Source: Candidatus Parcubacteria bacterium (GTDB lineage: Bacteria > Patescibacteriota > Patescibacteriia > JAACEG01). From it: DNA of 8,762 nucleotides. The stretch spans positions 1-8,762 of the forward strand of contig JAGLTA010000046.1 in the NCBI GenBank assembly GCA_023135505.1. The letters run 5' to 3'. Under the pieces are notes generated by a model. That model made no database searches. It was not told the DNA's origin and saw only the letters and a list, made by a program, of their open reading frames with translations. Within the stretch, counting starts at the first letter, position 1; the number at the start of each line of letters is the position of its first letter. A program made the translations under genes and the position numbers. Below, piece by piece: positions 1-6,716 of this stretch.

Positions 1-437
1 ATCCTATCTTCCGCATTCTTGCCATAATTCCAAAATTTTTCAACTTGCTCGTTTATCTCTTTTGTATTTTTAAGTTGTACTGTCGCTGAATGTATAATAC
101 TATAAAGGACTGTTTCTTCTTCTTGTTCTTTAATATTTTTCTCATACATCTTAAATTTATCCCACAAATCATCAATTAATAATAGAAATAACAAAAAAAG
201 AATAAAGCTTAAAATTATTAAAAATATTTTTGAATACTTTTCTTCGCTACTTAAAATAACGGAAAATAAAATACCAATAAAAGACATAAAATACATTTTT
301 ATTACGAGAAAATTATTTATAGTCTTTTTCGCAGAATCTAAAAAATTTTTATAACTATTTTTAGACGCTTCATAATCTTTTTCCGTATCTTTAATCATTT
401 TTTGAATATCTTGTTTATTGATTTTAAAATTTTTCAT
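1..437 (-). CDS. Hypothetical two-transmembrane protein, 3' end cut by window edge
   Basis: An open frame begins with ATG at 437-435 and stays open for 145 codons to the window edge, so the C-terminus is missing. An in-frame TAA at 443-441 rules out a longer N-terminus. The first ~45 residues are charged and lysine-rich (starting MKNFKINKQDIQKMIKDTEK). Two hydrophobic segments follow, about residues 46-65 and 70-90, separated by a short polar loop (SSEEKYSK). After them comes a charged, probably helical and perhaps coiled-coil stretch containing KNIKEQEEET. Both ends therefore probably lie on the same side of the membrane. I do not recognise a family and assign no function. The start has no usable Shine-Dalgarno; a GGAG lies about 19 bases upstream, too far to act normally. 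A 306-base gap containing a repeat array separates it from the Fic gene, so it probably has its own promoter. Confidence 0.7.
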   Translation of the reverse strand, partial: MKNFKINKQDIQKMIKDTEKDYEASKNSYKNFLDSAKKTINNFLVIKMYFMSFIGILFSVILSSEEKYSKIFLIILSFILFLLFLLLIDDLWDKFKMYEKNIKEQEEETVLYSIIHSATVQLKNTKEINEQVEKFWNYGKNAEDR

Positions 438-488
438 AATTTATTTTTCATTTCATCTCCCAACCTGCCTACTCATCAAAATTTTAAC

Positions 489-516
489 AAAGGAGGATAA
501 ATAACAAATGTATTAA
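489..516 (+). other. Isolated Shine-Dalgarno-like sequence before a two-codon ORF
   Basis: The plus strand has AAAGGAGGAT (489-498) followed 11 bases after GGAGG by ATG (508-510), then TAT and the stop TAA (514-516). It is the only strong Shine-Dalgarno match I noticed in the window, yet it leads only to Met-Tyr-stop. Read on the minus strand, the same bases are CCTCCTTT in the presumed leader of the two-TM protein gene, resembling the 3' tail of 16S rRNA. It could be a remnant of a lost gene, a regulatory leader or chance. Confidence 0.2.
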
Positions 517-560
517 ATTGCTTAAAAATTAGCCAATTTACAAACACATTTTTATTTACG

Positions 561-592
561 ATTATAAATAATAATATCTCTATTATAAATAA
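561..592 (-). promoter_or_regulatory. Twin AT-rich direct repeats, possible -10 elements
   Basis: The 11-mer ATTATAAATAA occurs at 561-571 and 582-592, exactly 21 bases apart, about two helical turns. On the minus strand each copy contains TATAAT (587-582 and 566-561), a perfect -10 hexamer, oriented toward the two-TM protein gene that starts at 437. No convincing -35 at 16-18 bases was found; a TTGCAC further upstream is about 21 bases from the first hexamer. The region is so AT-rich that chance matches are likely, so this is only a candidate. Confidence 0.25.
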
Positions 593-660
593 CTTGCTTC
601 TAAAACTCGTGCAATAATTTATGTCATTTTAAAATTTTAGCGCAATATATTCTTAATTTT

Positions 661-743
661 ATGACACACTAAATATTTTGTATCTCATCTATGATACACT
701 AAAATATTTGTGTATCATATTATTGTATTTATGATACACTAAA
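661..743. repeat. Repeated palindromic half-sites (ATGAYACACTAAA), possible operators
   Basis: The 13-mer ATGATACACTAAA occurs exactly at 691-703 and 731-743, and with one change (ATGACACACTAAA) at 661-673. The middle copy is half of a perfect 9-bp inverted repeat: ATGATACAC at 691-699 against GTGTATCAT at 710-718. The first copy has a degenerate partner ending in TCTCAT at 683-688. So 661-688 and 691-718 are two 28-bp palindromic units matching at about 22 of 28 positions, with starts 30 bases apart. The third half-site starts 40 bases later and abuts the Fic stop codon at 744-746. This looks like a tandem operator for a dimeric DNA-binding protein, or a small repetitive element. Which gene it controls is unknown; the two-TM protein gene downstream is the best candidate. 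Confidence 0.7.
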
Positions 744-1832
744 TTAACCTGCTATATTCAACAGTTTTGTAAAAATGTAAGTTGTCGGTTTGCGACCAGA
801 ACCTTTTTGAATTATTTTTATTACCCCGCCAATATCCAGTGAGTTTAAAATCCTAGAAGCACTTGTTTTTGGTATTTTAGAATCCTTAATAAATTGAGAA
901 CTAGTAAATATTGGATTGCGGAAAAGGAAATCTAAAGCCCTAATAGTAAATTGAGAATGGGTTAATCCCACAATTTTTTCTTTTTTAATATCATATAGTT
1001 GATGAATCGCCTTAGCTTTATTGACATTTTCTCTTGATTGAATAATCACTGCATTAAGAAAATATTCAATCCAATCCTCCCAATTTCCATCTTGAGAAAT
1101 GCCAAGCAATTTTTGATAATATTCATCACGATGCGACTCAAAATAAGCACTCAGATAAAACATTGGGCTTGATAACACCTTTTTAAAATACAAAAATATT
1201 GGCATTAATATTCTGCCTACACGACCATTGCCGTCTTCAAAAGGATGAATGATTTCAAATTGAGCATGCACTATGGCTAATTGAACTAAATAGTCTTTAT
1301 CGTTAAAATGAAAATATTTCTCTAAATTAAATATTAAGTCGGGCACATCTTTACAAACAGGTGGTATATAAATTGCTTCTTCAATTTTGTGCGATTTACC
1401 AATATGAACTTGAATTCTTCTAAAATTTCCTCTATATTTATTTTTTCCTCTAACGCTATCTAATAGAATGTTATGAATACCTTTTATAAGTCGACTTGAT
1501 AGAGAAATATTAATTAACTCCTTCACCGCGTAGCCCATCGCTTTTCTGTAATTCAAAATTTCCTGAATATCATGATATTTTTCAGTTTCCTTTTTAGGAT
1601 CAGCTTCAAACTCTAAAACCTCTTGCAAGGTTGCCTTTGTTCCTTCAATTTTTGAAGATAAAACGGCCTCTTGCGTGGTTAATGGCGAAAGTAGCACGGC
1701 AGGATTGGGCATAGTTTGTAAAAGTCCGTCAAAGCGGGCGACTTCAGCGTTTGCTTTGCCGATTAAATGAACAAATTTTTCCCAGTTTAATTTTTGTAAT
1801 GGTAATAATTCTGGCTTATGTGGATTAATCAT
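744..1832 (-). CDS. Fic family protein adenylyltransferase (class II, with winged helix)
   Basis: This 362-aa protein matches the COG3177 type of Fic proteins, which usually transfer AMP from ATP to a hydroxyl side chain of a target protein. An N-terminal Fic_N-like region (about residues 1-90) carries the autoinhibitory motif S59-xxx-E63-G64. The Fic core follows, with G-N-F-R-R (135-139), YIPP (155-158) and the complete active site HPFEDGNGRVGR (196-207), including catalytic His196. A C-terminal winged helix (about 288-358) ends the protein. The inhibitory helix precedes the Fic core in the same chain, making it class II and self-inhibited, so no separate antitoxin is required. ATG at 1832 is the likely start because an in-frame TAA lies 9 bases before it (1844-1842). 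No Shine-Dalgarno is seen. All expected key residues are present, so it is probably active. Its target cannot be inferred, and it lacks an obvious functional link to the glycosyltransferases upstream. Confidence 0.93.
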   Translation of the reverse strand: MINPHKPELLPLQKLNWEKFVHLIGKANAEVARFDGLLQTMPNPAVLLSPLTTQEAVLSSKIEGTKATLQEVLEFEADPKKETEKYHDIQEILNYRKAMGYAVKELINISLSSRLIKGIHNILLDSVRGKNKYRGNFRRIQVHIGKSHKIEEAIYIPPVCKDVPDLIFNLEKYFHFNDKDYLVQLAIVHAQFEIIHPFEDGNGRVGRILMPIFLYFKKVLSSPMFYLSAYFESHRDEYYQKLLGISQDGNWEDWIEYFLNAVIIQSRENVNKAKAIHQLYDIKKEKIVGLTHSQFTIRALDFLFRNPIFTSSQFIKDSKIPKTSASRILNSLDIGGVIKIIQKGSGRKPTTYIFTKLLNIAG

Positions 1833-1858
1833 ATATTTAATTTAGATTATTTTTAATT

Positions 1859-1939
1859 TTAAACTTTTAATTCTTTATGTTTGTATTTTTCCAGCTTTTC
1901 TTGCAGTCGTTTAATTTTAGGGATGTTTTTGATTTTCAT
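1859..1939 (-). CDS. Possible 26-aa lysine-rich peptide upstream of fic
   Basis: A short frame from ATG (1939-1937) to TAA (1861-1859) encodes 26 residues beginning MKIKNIPKIKRLQEKLEK, basic and probably one amphipathic helix. It lies 26 bases upstream of the Fic start on the same strand. The open frame extends a further seven codons upstream without a start codon, to a TGA at 1963-1961, so it might also be the tail of a degraded gene. There is only a weak purine stretch (AAGAA) before the ATG. It lacks the S/T-xxx-E-G/N motif, so it is not a Fic antitoxin of the class I kind. It may not be translated. Confidence 0.25.
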   Translation of the reverse strand: MKIKNIPKIKRLQEKLEKYKHKELKV

Positions 1940-1996
1940 AGTTTCTTGTATTTTGTTTATTCAATTAAAATAATACGAAATGCACAAGTCTTAATT

Positions 1997-2002
1997 ATTA
2001 TA
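1997..2002 (-). promoter_or_regulatory. Candidate -10 box ahead of the small ORF and fic
   Basis: On the minus strand a perfect TATAAT lies at 2002-1997 in the 203-base gap between the 547-aa membrane protein gene and the Fic gene. It sits about 60 bases before the small ORF and about 165 before the Fic start. No good -35 stands at the usual distance; the nearest TTGTTT is about 24 bases upstream. The surrounding sequence is AT-rich, so this is suggestive only. The rest of 1833-2035 shows no terminator hairpin and, apart from the short ORF, no gene. Confidence 0.3.
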
Positions 2003-2035
2003 CTAAACAAAAAATATAAATTCCGCAAACAAAAA

Positions 2036-3679
2036 TCAAATCTTAACTTTATAAATCTCAACTTCTTCGTTTTGGTAAACTTTTTCTAAATAATCCTTTT
2101 CAGGCGGCTGGAATTCGCCAAGCGATTTTTCGTAATCGCTATAAAAAATATAATCTATTCTTGAATTTCGCAAAAATTCCTTTTTTTGATCGTCTTTATT
2201 ATTGCCTTTAAAAATCCATAGTACCCTCGCTCTCTTTTCCTGATAATTCACTGTTTCCACCCAATGCCCGCAATAGACCCTTCTGTCCGCTTTCGCCGGT
2301 ATAAAATTTCCTATCATCGGATGAGAAATGGTTGTTTTGTTTAAATCTATATTTTTTTTCATCCAGCCCATGGCTTCTATATTTTCATTCGGGATATAAA
2401 AAATCGGATGCTGTTTATAAATAAGCGCGGTATTATCAAGCATTACATAAATATTAGAAATGCTTAAAATAACCATTAAGCAAAAAAAAGAAAGTTTATT
2501 TTGGAAAAAAGGCAGTATTTTTTTTTCTTTCAACTTATTATAAATAACAAATAACGCAATTGTTGCCAAAAAGGCAATCGGAATTTGCATCCCTTCCACT
2601 AATCTTCTTTGAAATTTTAAAAATGGCAGGTAGATTATAATAAAATTTATCATTAGCCAAACAATTAAAAATAGATTTCTATTGTCTATTTTTTTATTCT
2701 TTATTAAATAATATATAGCGTAGATCGCTAAAAACAGAGGGATGCCATAACTTATAATTGTTAAGAATAGCGAAGTTGTCTTGCATAAATTCTGTTCCGC
2801 TTTTTGCTGAACAATCGGATTAAATAAAAAATTCAGAAAATGATATAAAATTGAAGGCGAGGAGATAAAACAGATTACAAAAAAATGCTTTAGTCCGTTT
2901 AAAAAATTCTTTTTCTGTTTTAATAAAAAGATAACTATTAAATAGGTCGGAATTACGCTGAAAAAAGTTATTAGAAAAAATGGATGAAAATTGAAAAAAA
3001 ACAGAGCGATAACGCCTGCCAAAAAACTAAATTTAATTTTATTAGTTCTAAAAGACAAAAGAAAAAACAAAAATATTAAAATCAAACAGACAAAAGAGGC
3101 AATAAAATGAGGGGTCTGATAAAAACTAAGAAAAAGGTGCGATTCTGCCGACCATAGATCAAGCGGCCAATTATAATACCCTAAATTGTCGTCATAATAC
3201 TCAAAAAATTGCAAAGATACTGAAAATACCGCCCCAAGCCCTGAAGAAAAAGCCGTTATAATTAAAGCTGTTTTTCTTTTAAGAACATCTTGAAAAAAAT
3301 AAGCGATCAGCCAATAGAGGCAAATTAGGCAGATTGGAATTAAAAAAATACGCGATATATGAAAAGCTATAATTGGCGCTAAATTAAAAATTTTAGCGAA
3401 TAAGCCGATAATAAGCCAAAATATATTTATATTTTTTTCCGCTGGCAGTTCGTTATGAAACAAATTTTCCAGCAAAAAATTTCCGTTCTTAGCTTGCGCA
3501 ATATAAGATTCATAAACAAATAGATCCGCTGGCGCTAAATGGATGCCGAGATATTGATGTCCTGCTGGAGCGTTAAAATAACCGAATAAATATGGGGCTG
3601 TTGTTAAGATAATTATTATAACACTGACAATAAAGACTAATCTGTATTCAGCCTTTTTAATATTTAAAACATTAGGCAT
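2036..3679 (-). CDS. Multi-membrane GT-C-like glycosyltransferase with C-terminal soluble domain
   Basis: The 547-aa protein has about ten or more hydrophobic segments between residues 14 and 415, then a soluble tail of about 130 residues that should face the outside. The layout is that of GT-C fold transferases, which move sugars from polyprenyl-phosphate donors on the outer face of the membrane. The first extracytoplasmic loop carries an acidic residue in the usual place (Asp52 in LAPADLFVY). Conserved-looking spots include TPHF (189-192), FHP (231-233) and FQRRLVEGMQIP (356-367). The tail contains RRVYCGHWVET (466-476). I cannot assign it to a numbered GT family, and a non-catalytic membrane protein is possible. 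ATG at 3679 follows an in-frame TAA at 3691-3689; no Shine-Dalgarno is visible. A 134-base gap with a hairpin separates it from the preceding gene, so it may be partly independently expressed. It ends in TGA. Confidence 0.8.
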   Translation of the reverse strand: MPNVLNIKKAEYRLVFIVSVIIIILTTAPYLFGYFNAPAGHQYLGIHLAPADLFVYESYIAQAKNGNFLLENLFHNELPAEKNINIFWLIIGLFAKIFNLAPIIAFHISRIFLIPICLICLYWLIAYFFQDVLKRKTALIITAFSSGLGAVFSVSLQFFEYYDDNLGYYNWPLDLWSAESHLFLSFYQTPHFIASFVCLILIFLFFLLSFRTNKIKFSFLAGVIALFFFNFHPFFLITFFSVIPTYLIVIFLLKQKKNFLNGLKHFFVICFISSPSILYHFLNFLFNPIVQQKAEQNLCKTTSLFLTIISYGIPLFLAIYAIYYLIKNKKIDNRNLFLIVWLMINFIIIYLPFLKFQRRLVEGMQIPIAFLATIALFVIYNKLKEKKILPFFQNKLSFFCLMVILSISNIYVMLDNTALIYKQHPIFYIPNENIEAMGWMKKNIDLNKTTISHPMIGNFIPAKADRRVYCGHWVETVNYQEKRARVLWIFKGNNKDDQKKEFLRNSRIDYIFYSDYEKSLGEFQPPEKDYLEKVYQNEEVEIYKVKI

Positions 3680-3709
3680 AAAATTAAATTATTAAAGATT
3701 GATTGCTAT

Positions 3710-3733
3710 CCTATCGGGTGGTTACCCGATAGG
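3710..3733. repeat. Perfect 10-bp inverted repeat between two membrane protein genes
   Basis: CCTATCGGGT (3710-3719) and ACCCGATAGG (3724-3733) are exact reverse complements around a four-base loop. This island is much richer in G/C than its surroundings. It lies 30 bases before the start of the 547-aa protein gene. On the transcribed (minus) strand it is not followed directly by a T-run, so it is not a classical intrinsic terminator. A second hairpin, TACCC/GGGTA across 3723-3736, shares bases with it and cannot form at the same time. It could be an mRNA processing or stability element, an attenuator or a dispersed palindromic repeat. Confidence 0.75.
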
Positions 3734-3813
3734 GTAAAATATTTAAAATTTGAAATATAAATTTAAAAAATTAAATCATTGAAAATTGAAAATTATTTCA
3801 ACCATTATGTTCT

Positions 3814-5115
3814 CTATGGCATCAAAAAATCAATGAACTCAGACATAACTCTTTTTGTAACAAACATAATATTATATCCTTGATGGATTATAATAAATAC
3901 TGAAATAAAAATCACAAAACTATAATATCTTCTGCCTAAAATTATTGCCAAAGGTATTATCCAAATAAAATACCACGGCTGCAGCCAGACACTGGCTATA
4001 AAGATATATCCAGCTAAAACAAAAAACATTGAACGGATTAAACTTTTTTCATCTTGCGGAAATTTAAAAAATAACAAGTATAAATATAATAATCCAAAAG
4101 CCAAATAAGCTATTACTTTTATAATTAAAGTTTCACTGCTGAAAAGATGAATCAAGAAAGGAAGCAAGGATAGGTGGTTTTGATTTATTAAACCGCTCTG
4201 AAATAAAAATCCTCCCAAGGTTTGCCATCCATGCCAAAAAGAAATATATGACAAAATAATAATTATTAAAACTATTATTGAATTTATAGTAATAAATTTT
4301 ACCTTACTTTTTACTTTTTTGATTAAAAACAGAGCAACAAAAGGCAAAATAATTATCGCTATATACTTTACTAAAATCGCGGCTATTAAAACTGGAATTA
4401 CAAAATAATATCTTTCTTTTAATAAAAAATGGACTGAAAGCAGAATAAAAAAAATCATCGCGACATCATTATGTCCATCATTTAAAATTTCAAAAAGTAT
4501 TAAAGGATTCCAAGCATATAATAATACTGCTAAATTACTATTTTTAAAATTCAGTATCTTAACTATTTTATATATTAAAAATATGCATGCAAAATTAAAA
4601 ATTATTGCCAAAATTTTAAAGAGCGTTATTCCTAAAAAAATATTATGCCCTGCAATTTTCGCTAAAGGCAAAGATAGCGACATCCAAAGCGGTCCATAGA
4701 TTGATGGAACCGACAATGCTAATGGCGAAATATACTGCGATAATGCGTCGCTTGAAAAATTCGCTGGCGGTATTAAAAATGGGTCTTGATTATAATGAGT
4801 AAAGATTTTAGCGCGAAAAAGATAGTTATAAACATCACCTGGCCCCAGCGGCGCGCTAAATAAAAGCGTTAAACTGAAAATAATTAGAAAAAAAATGATT
4901 ATTTTTAATGTTTTTCTGTTTTCAAAAATTTTAACTTGCTTAAATAACAAAAATAAAAAACCAAATGAAGATAAAATAAAAAAAGAATATAACAACTCTT
5001 TTTTTTCTAATAAATTCGGATAAATTTTTTCTAAAATTATAACGGTTAAAAAAATAACCTCTAGAAAGCATCCGTAAAAAATTAAAAATAAATTTTGTTT
5101 AAAAAACTTAATCAT
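3814..5115 (-). CDS. MptA/B (GT87)-like polyprenyl-phosphate sugar transferase
   Basis: This 433-aa integral membrane protein is hydrophobic nearly throughout, with about twelve likely membrane segments and no large soluble domain. It resembles the MptA/MptB/GT87 group, which uses polyprenyl-phospho-mannose (or a similar donor) to extend glycans on the outer face. Motifs supporting this are GPGDVYNY (91-98), with Asp94 as the likely catalytic acidic residue of the first loop; DPFLIPP (111-117); SIYGPLW (138-144); NPLILFEILNDGHND (203-217); and QPWYFIW (379-385). It starts 16 bases after the stop of the 524-aa transferase gene, in the same orientation, so the two are almost certainly cotranscribed. 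It has no Shine-Dalgarno and ends in TAG. The sugar and linkage cannot be read from the sequence; mannose is only the best-known case in the family. Confidence 0.8.
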   Translation of the reverse strand: MIKFFKQNLFLIFYGCFLEVIFLTVIILEKIYPNLLEKKELLYSFFILSSFGFLFLLFKQVKIFENRKTLKIIIFFLIIFSLTLLFSAPLGPGDVYNYLFRAKIFTHYNQDPFLIPPANFSSDALSQYISPLALSVPSIYGPLWMSLSLPLAKIAGHNIFLGITLFKILAIIFNFACIFLIYKIVKILNFKNSNLAVLLYAWNPLILFEILNDGHNDVAMIFFILLSVHFLLKERYYFVIPVLIAAILVKYIAIIILPFVALFLIKKVKSKVKFITINSIIVLIIIILSYISFWHGWQTLGGFLFQSGLINQNHLSLLPFLIHLFSSETLIIKVIAYLAFGLLYLYLLFFKFPQDEKSLIRSMFFVLAGYIFIASVWLQPWYFIWIIPLAIILGRRYYSFVIFISVFIIIHQGYNIMFVTKRVMSEFIDFLMP

Positions 5116-5131
5116 TTTTTAGTTAAATATT

Positions 5132-6706
5132 TTATTCAATTTTCTCCCAAAGCCATATATATAATTTTGATCTAGAATTAAAAACTTTTTTTTCTATCAG
5201 TCTCCAGTTATTTTTCGCAAACCACTCAATAACTAAATTTTCTGGATCAAATTGCGGTATAATTGAATCTATTAAAAAGATGCGCTTATGCCCTTTGGTC
5301 ATAATATTCAATTTATTATCAATTGCGGAAAAATCACTGCGTTTAAAAGTCTGATTCCAATTATATTTTATTATGGCTTTTTCTAAATTATCGTTAGATT
5401 TAAAAATATAAAAACCTTCATATGGCGCATCGCCTTTATAATATTTTCTAAATTCAAGTATATCCACAAATGAATGAATTATAATTTTATCACTCACTTT
5501 CTCTTCTCTGCTGATATATTCAGCCATTTGGTCCCAACAGTATAGTTTATTCGTTCTCGTTATAGATGGTAAAATTCCAATAAATAATATTAAAAAAATT
5601 ATTACCGCGATCAATAAAATATTTTTTTTAGATTTATTAATATTAATAATACTTTGAGCAATAAGCAGATGCGTCGCAGGACCTATAAAAATAAGGTATT
5701 TTGAAATCATTAAATTTGCAAAATAACTTAAAAAAACAGGAATTACTATCCATAAAAAAACGAATAAATACTTTTTCGTATTTGGCAAACAAAAAACAGA
5801 ACGGGCATCTCTATTCTGTCTTACTAATAAAATAAAATTAGTTATTATTAGAACGGCAATTGCCAAGTAGACGAATAAATGTAAAAATTTATTAATACTT
5901 ATGATGCCTGTATTTTTTTCTAAAACCTGAAAAATATTCAATGGCGTAATTTGATTTTTAAAATACCATCCTTGCAAAACAGGCTGATGTATTATTGATA
6001 AAAATTTAGGTATAAGCCAAACCGAAAAAATCGCTATCAATGCTAAATTTGCTTTATAAAAAAAAGATTTCGTTGGCTTGTAATACTTGCGATAAATAAA
6101 AAAGAATAAATTTTGAAAAATAATCACCAGCCACCCAAAAAGATGCGTGTAGATTAATAAAAATGAACTAATAAAATAAAAAAATTTGAACTTTTTTTTA
6201 TTTTCTTTTAAAGTTTTCCAAAAAAAATAAATTGAGGTTAGTGATAAAAACAGAAACATTGGATACATTCGCGCTTCTACTGAATAATAAATTTGCCAAA
6301 AAGAAATAGTTGAAAAAATAGCGGCTATCAAACCAGTTTTTTTTGAGAATATTTCTTTTCCCACTAAGTAGGTTAACGGGATCGCAAGCAACCCAAATAT
6401 CAAAGAACTAATTCTAACTACTGTCTCTCCATCGCCAAAAATTTTTATCCAAAAATGAAGGTATAAAAAATGCAAAGGCGGATTATTTTCTATGGCAAAA
6501 TATTCCAAAATTTTAGGAAAATCAAAATTAGCAATGGTAATACTTGCCATTTCATCAAAGCAAAAAGAGCCCATTTTAGCTAAAAATTTTAGTCGAAGCA
6601 GTAGTCCTATTATAATAAGAGTCCCGAGAATAATGGAGTATGAATTTTTACTTATAAAATTCTTTATTCCGCTTTTTTCAATTAATACTTTAAAATAAGA
6701 TTTCAT
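5132..6706 (-). CDS. GT39/PMT_2-type glycosyltransferase, integral membrane
   Basis: The 524-aa protein has the typical plan of dolichyl/polyprenyl-phosphate-sugar transferases (PMT_2, ArnT-like). One membrane segment at about 23-40 leads into a loop with FDE (50-52), whose Asp51 and Glu52 are the likely catalytic or metal-binding pair. ENNPPLHF (73-80) follows, with a conserved Arg in VVRISS (96-101), then SVEARMYP (142-149) and further membrane segments to about residue 385. A C-terminal soluble domain of about 140 residues follows, expected outside. These motifs are the standard ones for the family, so assignment to it is firm, while donor and acceptor remain unknown. ATG lies 10 bases after the methyltransferase stop. 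The purine-rich end of the methyltransferase gene (GGAGAA) is about 20 bases away and is probably not a ribosome site. The gene is part of the compact glycan operon. Confidence 0.88.
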   Translation of the reverse strand: MKSYFKVLIEKSGIKNFISKNSYSIILGTLIIIGLLLRLKFLAKMGSFCFDEMASITIANFDFPKILEYFAIENNPPLHFLYLHFWIKIFGDGETVVRISSLIFGLLAIPLTYLVGKEIFSKKTGLIAAIFSTISFWQIYYSVEARMYPMFLFLSLTSIYFFWKTLKENKKKFKFFYFISSFLLIYTHLFGWLVIIFQNLFFFIYRKYYKPTKSFFYKANLALIAIFSVWLIPKFLSIIHQPVLQGWYFKNQITPLNIFQVLEKNTGIISINKFLHLFVYLAIAVLIITNFILLVRQNRDARSVFCLPNTKKYLFVFLWIVIPVFLSYFANLMISKYLIFIGPATHLLIAQSIININKSKKNILLIAVIIFLILFIGILPSITRTNKLYCWDQMAEYISREEKVSDKIIIHSFVDILEFRKYYKGDAPYEGFYIFKSNDNLEKAIIKYNWNQTFKRSDFSAIDNKLNIMTKGHKRIFLIDSIIPQFDPENLVIEWFAKNNWRLIEKKVFNSRSKLYIWLWEKIE

Positions 6707-6716
6707 TATTTTATAA

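Larger units (their letters stand above)
438..743. other. Non-coding region between the Fic gene and the two-TM protein gene
   Basis: No plausible gene is seen on either strand in these 306 bases. They hold three things described separately: a repeat/palindrome array next to the Fic stop codon, a pair of ATTATAAATAA direct repeats, and an isolated Shine-Dalgarno-like sequence on the plus strand. Both flanking genes are on the minus strand, so the region is downstream of the Fic gene and upstream of the two-TM protein gene. It is the natural place for the latter's promoter and leader. No G/C-rich hairpin followed by a T-run, as expected of an intrinsic terminator, is visible. Confidence 0.6.

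Noticed and set aside
691..718. Palindrome considered as an intrinsic terminator for fic
   Set aside because: The stem is AT-rich with a 10-base loop and no T-run follows it on the transcribed strand; the repeated half-sites fit an operator or repeat better.
661..743. Repeat array considered as a CRISPR
   Set aside because: The units are only 28-40 bases apart with no spacer of comparable length between them, the copies are degenerate, and no cas gene is present.
1859..1939. Small ORF considered as a Fic antitoxin
   Set aside because: It has no S/T-xxx-E-G/N motif, and the Fic protein already carries its own inhibitory motif near the N-terminus.
1877..2089. Plus-strand 70-codon frame rich in phenylalanine
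   Set aside because: It overlaps the end of the well-supported 547-aa gene on the other strand, is low-complexity (Phe/Asn/Leu) as expected of AT-rich antisense sequence, and has no ribosome site.
3786..3801. TTGAAA/TTTCAA inverted repeat considered as a terminator after the 433-aa gene
   Set aside because: A 6-bp, nearly all-AT stem is too weak, and the following T-rich tract is interrupted; such repeats are expected by chance in this composition.
6492..6698. Plus-strand 68-codon frame
   Set aside because: It lies entirely inside the 524-aa GT39-type gene, which has clear family motifs on the opposite strand.
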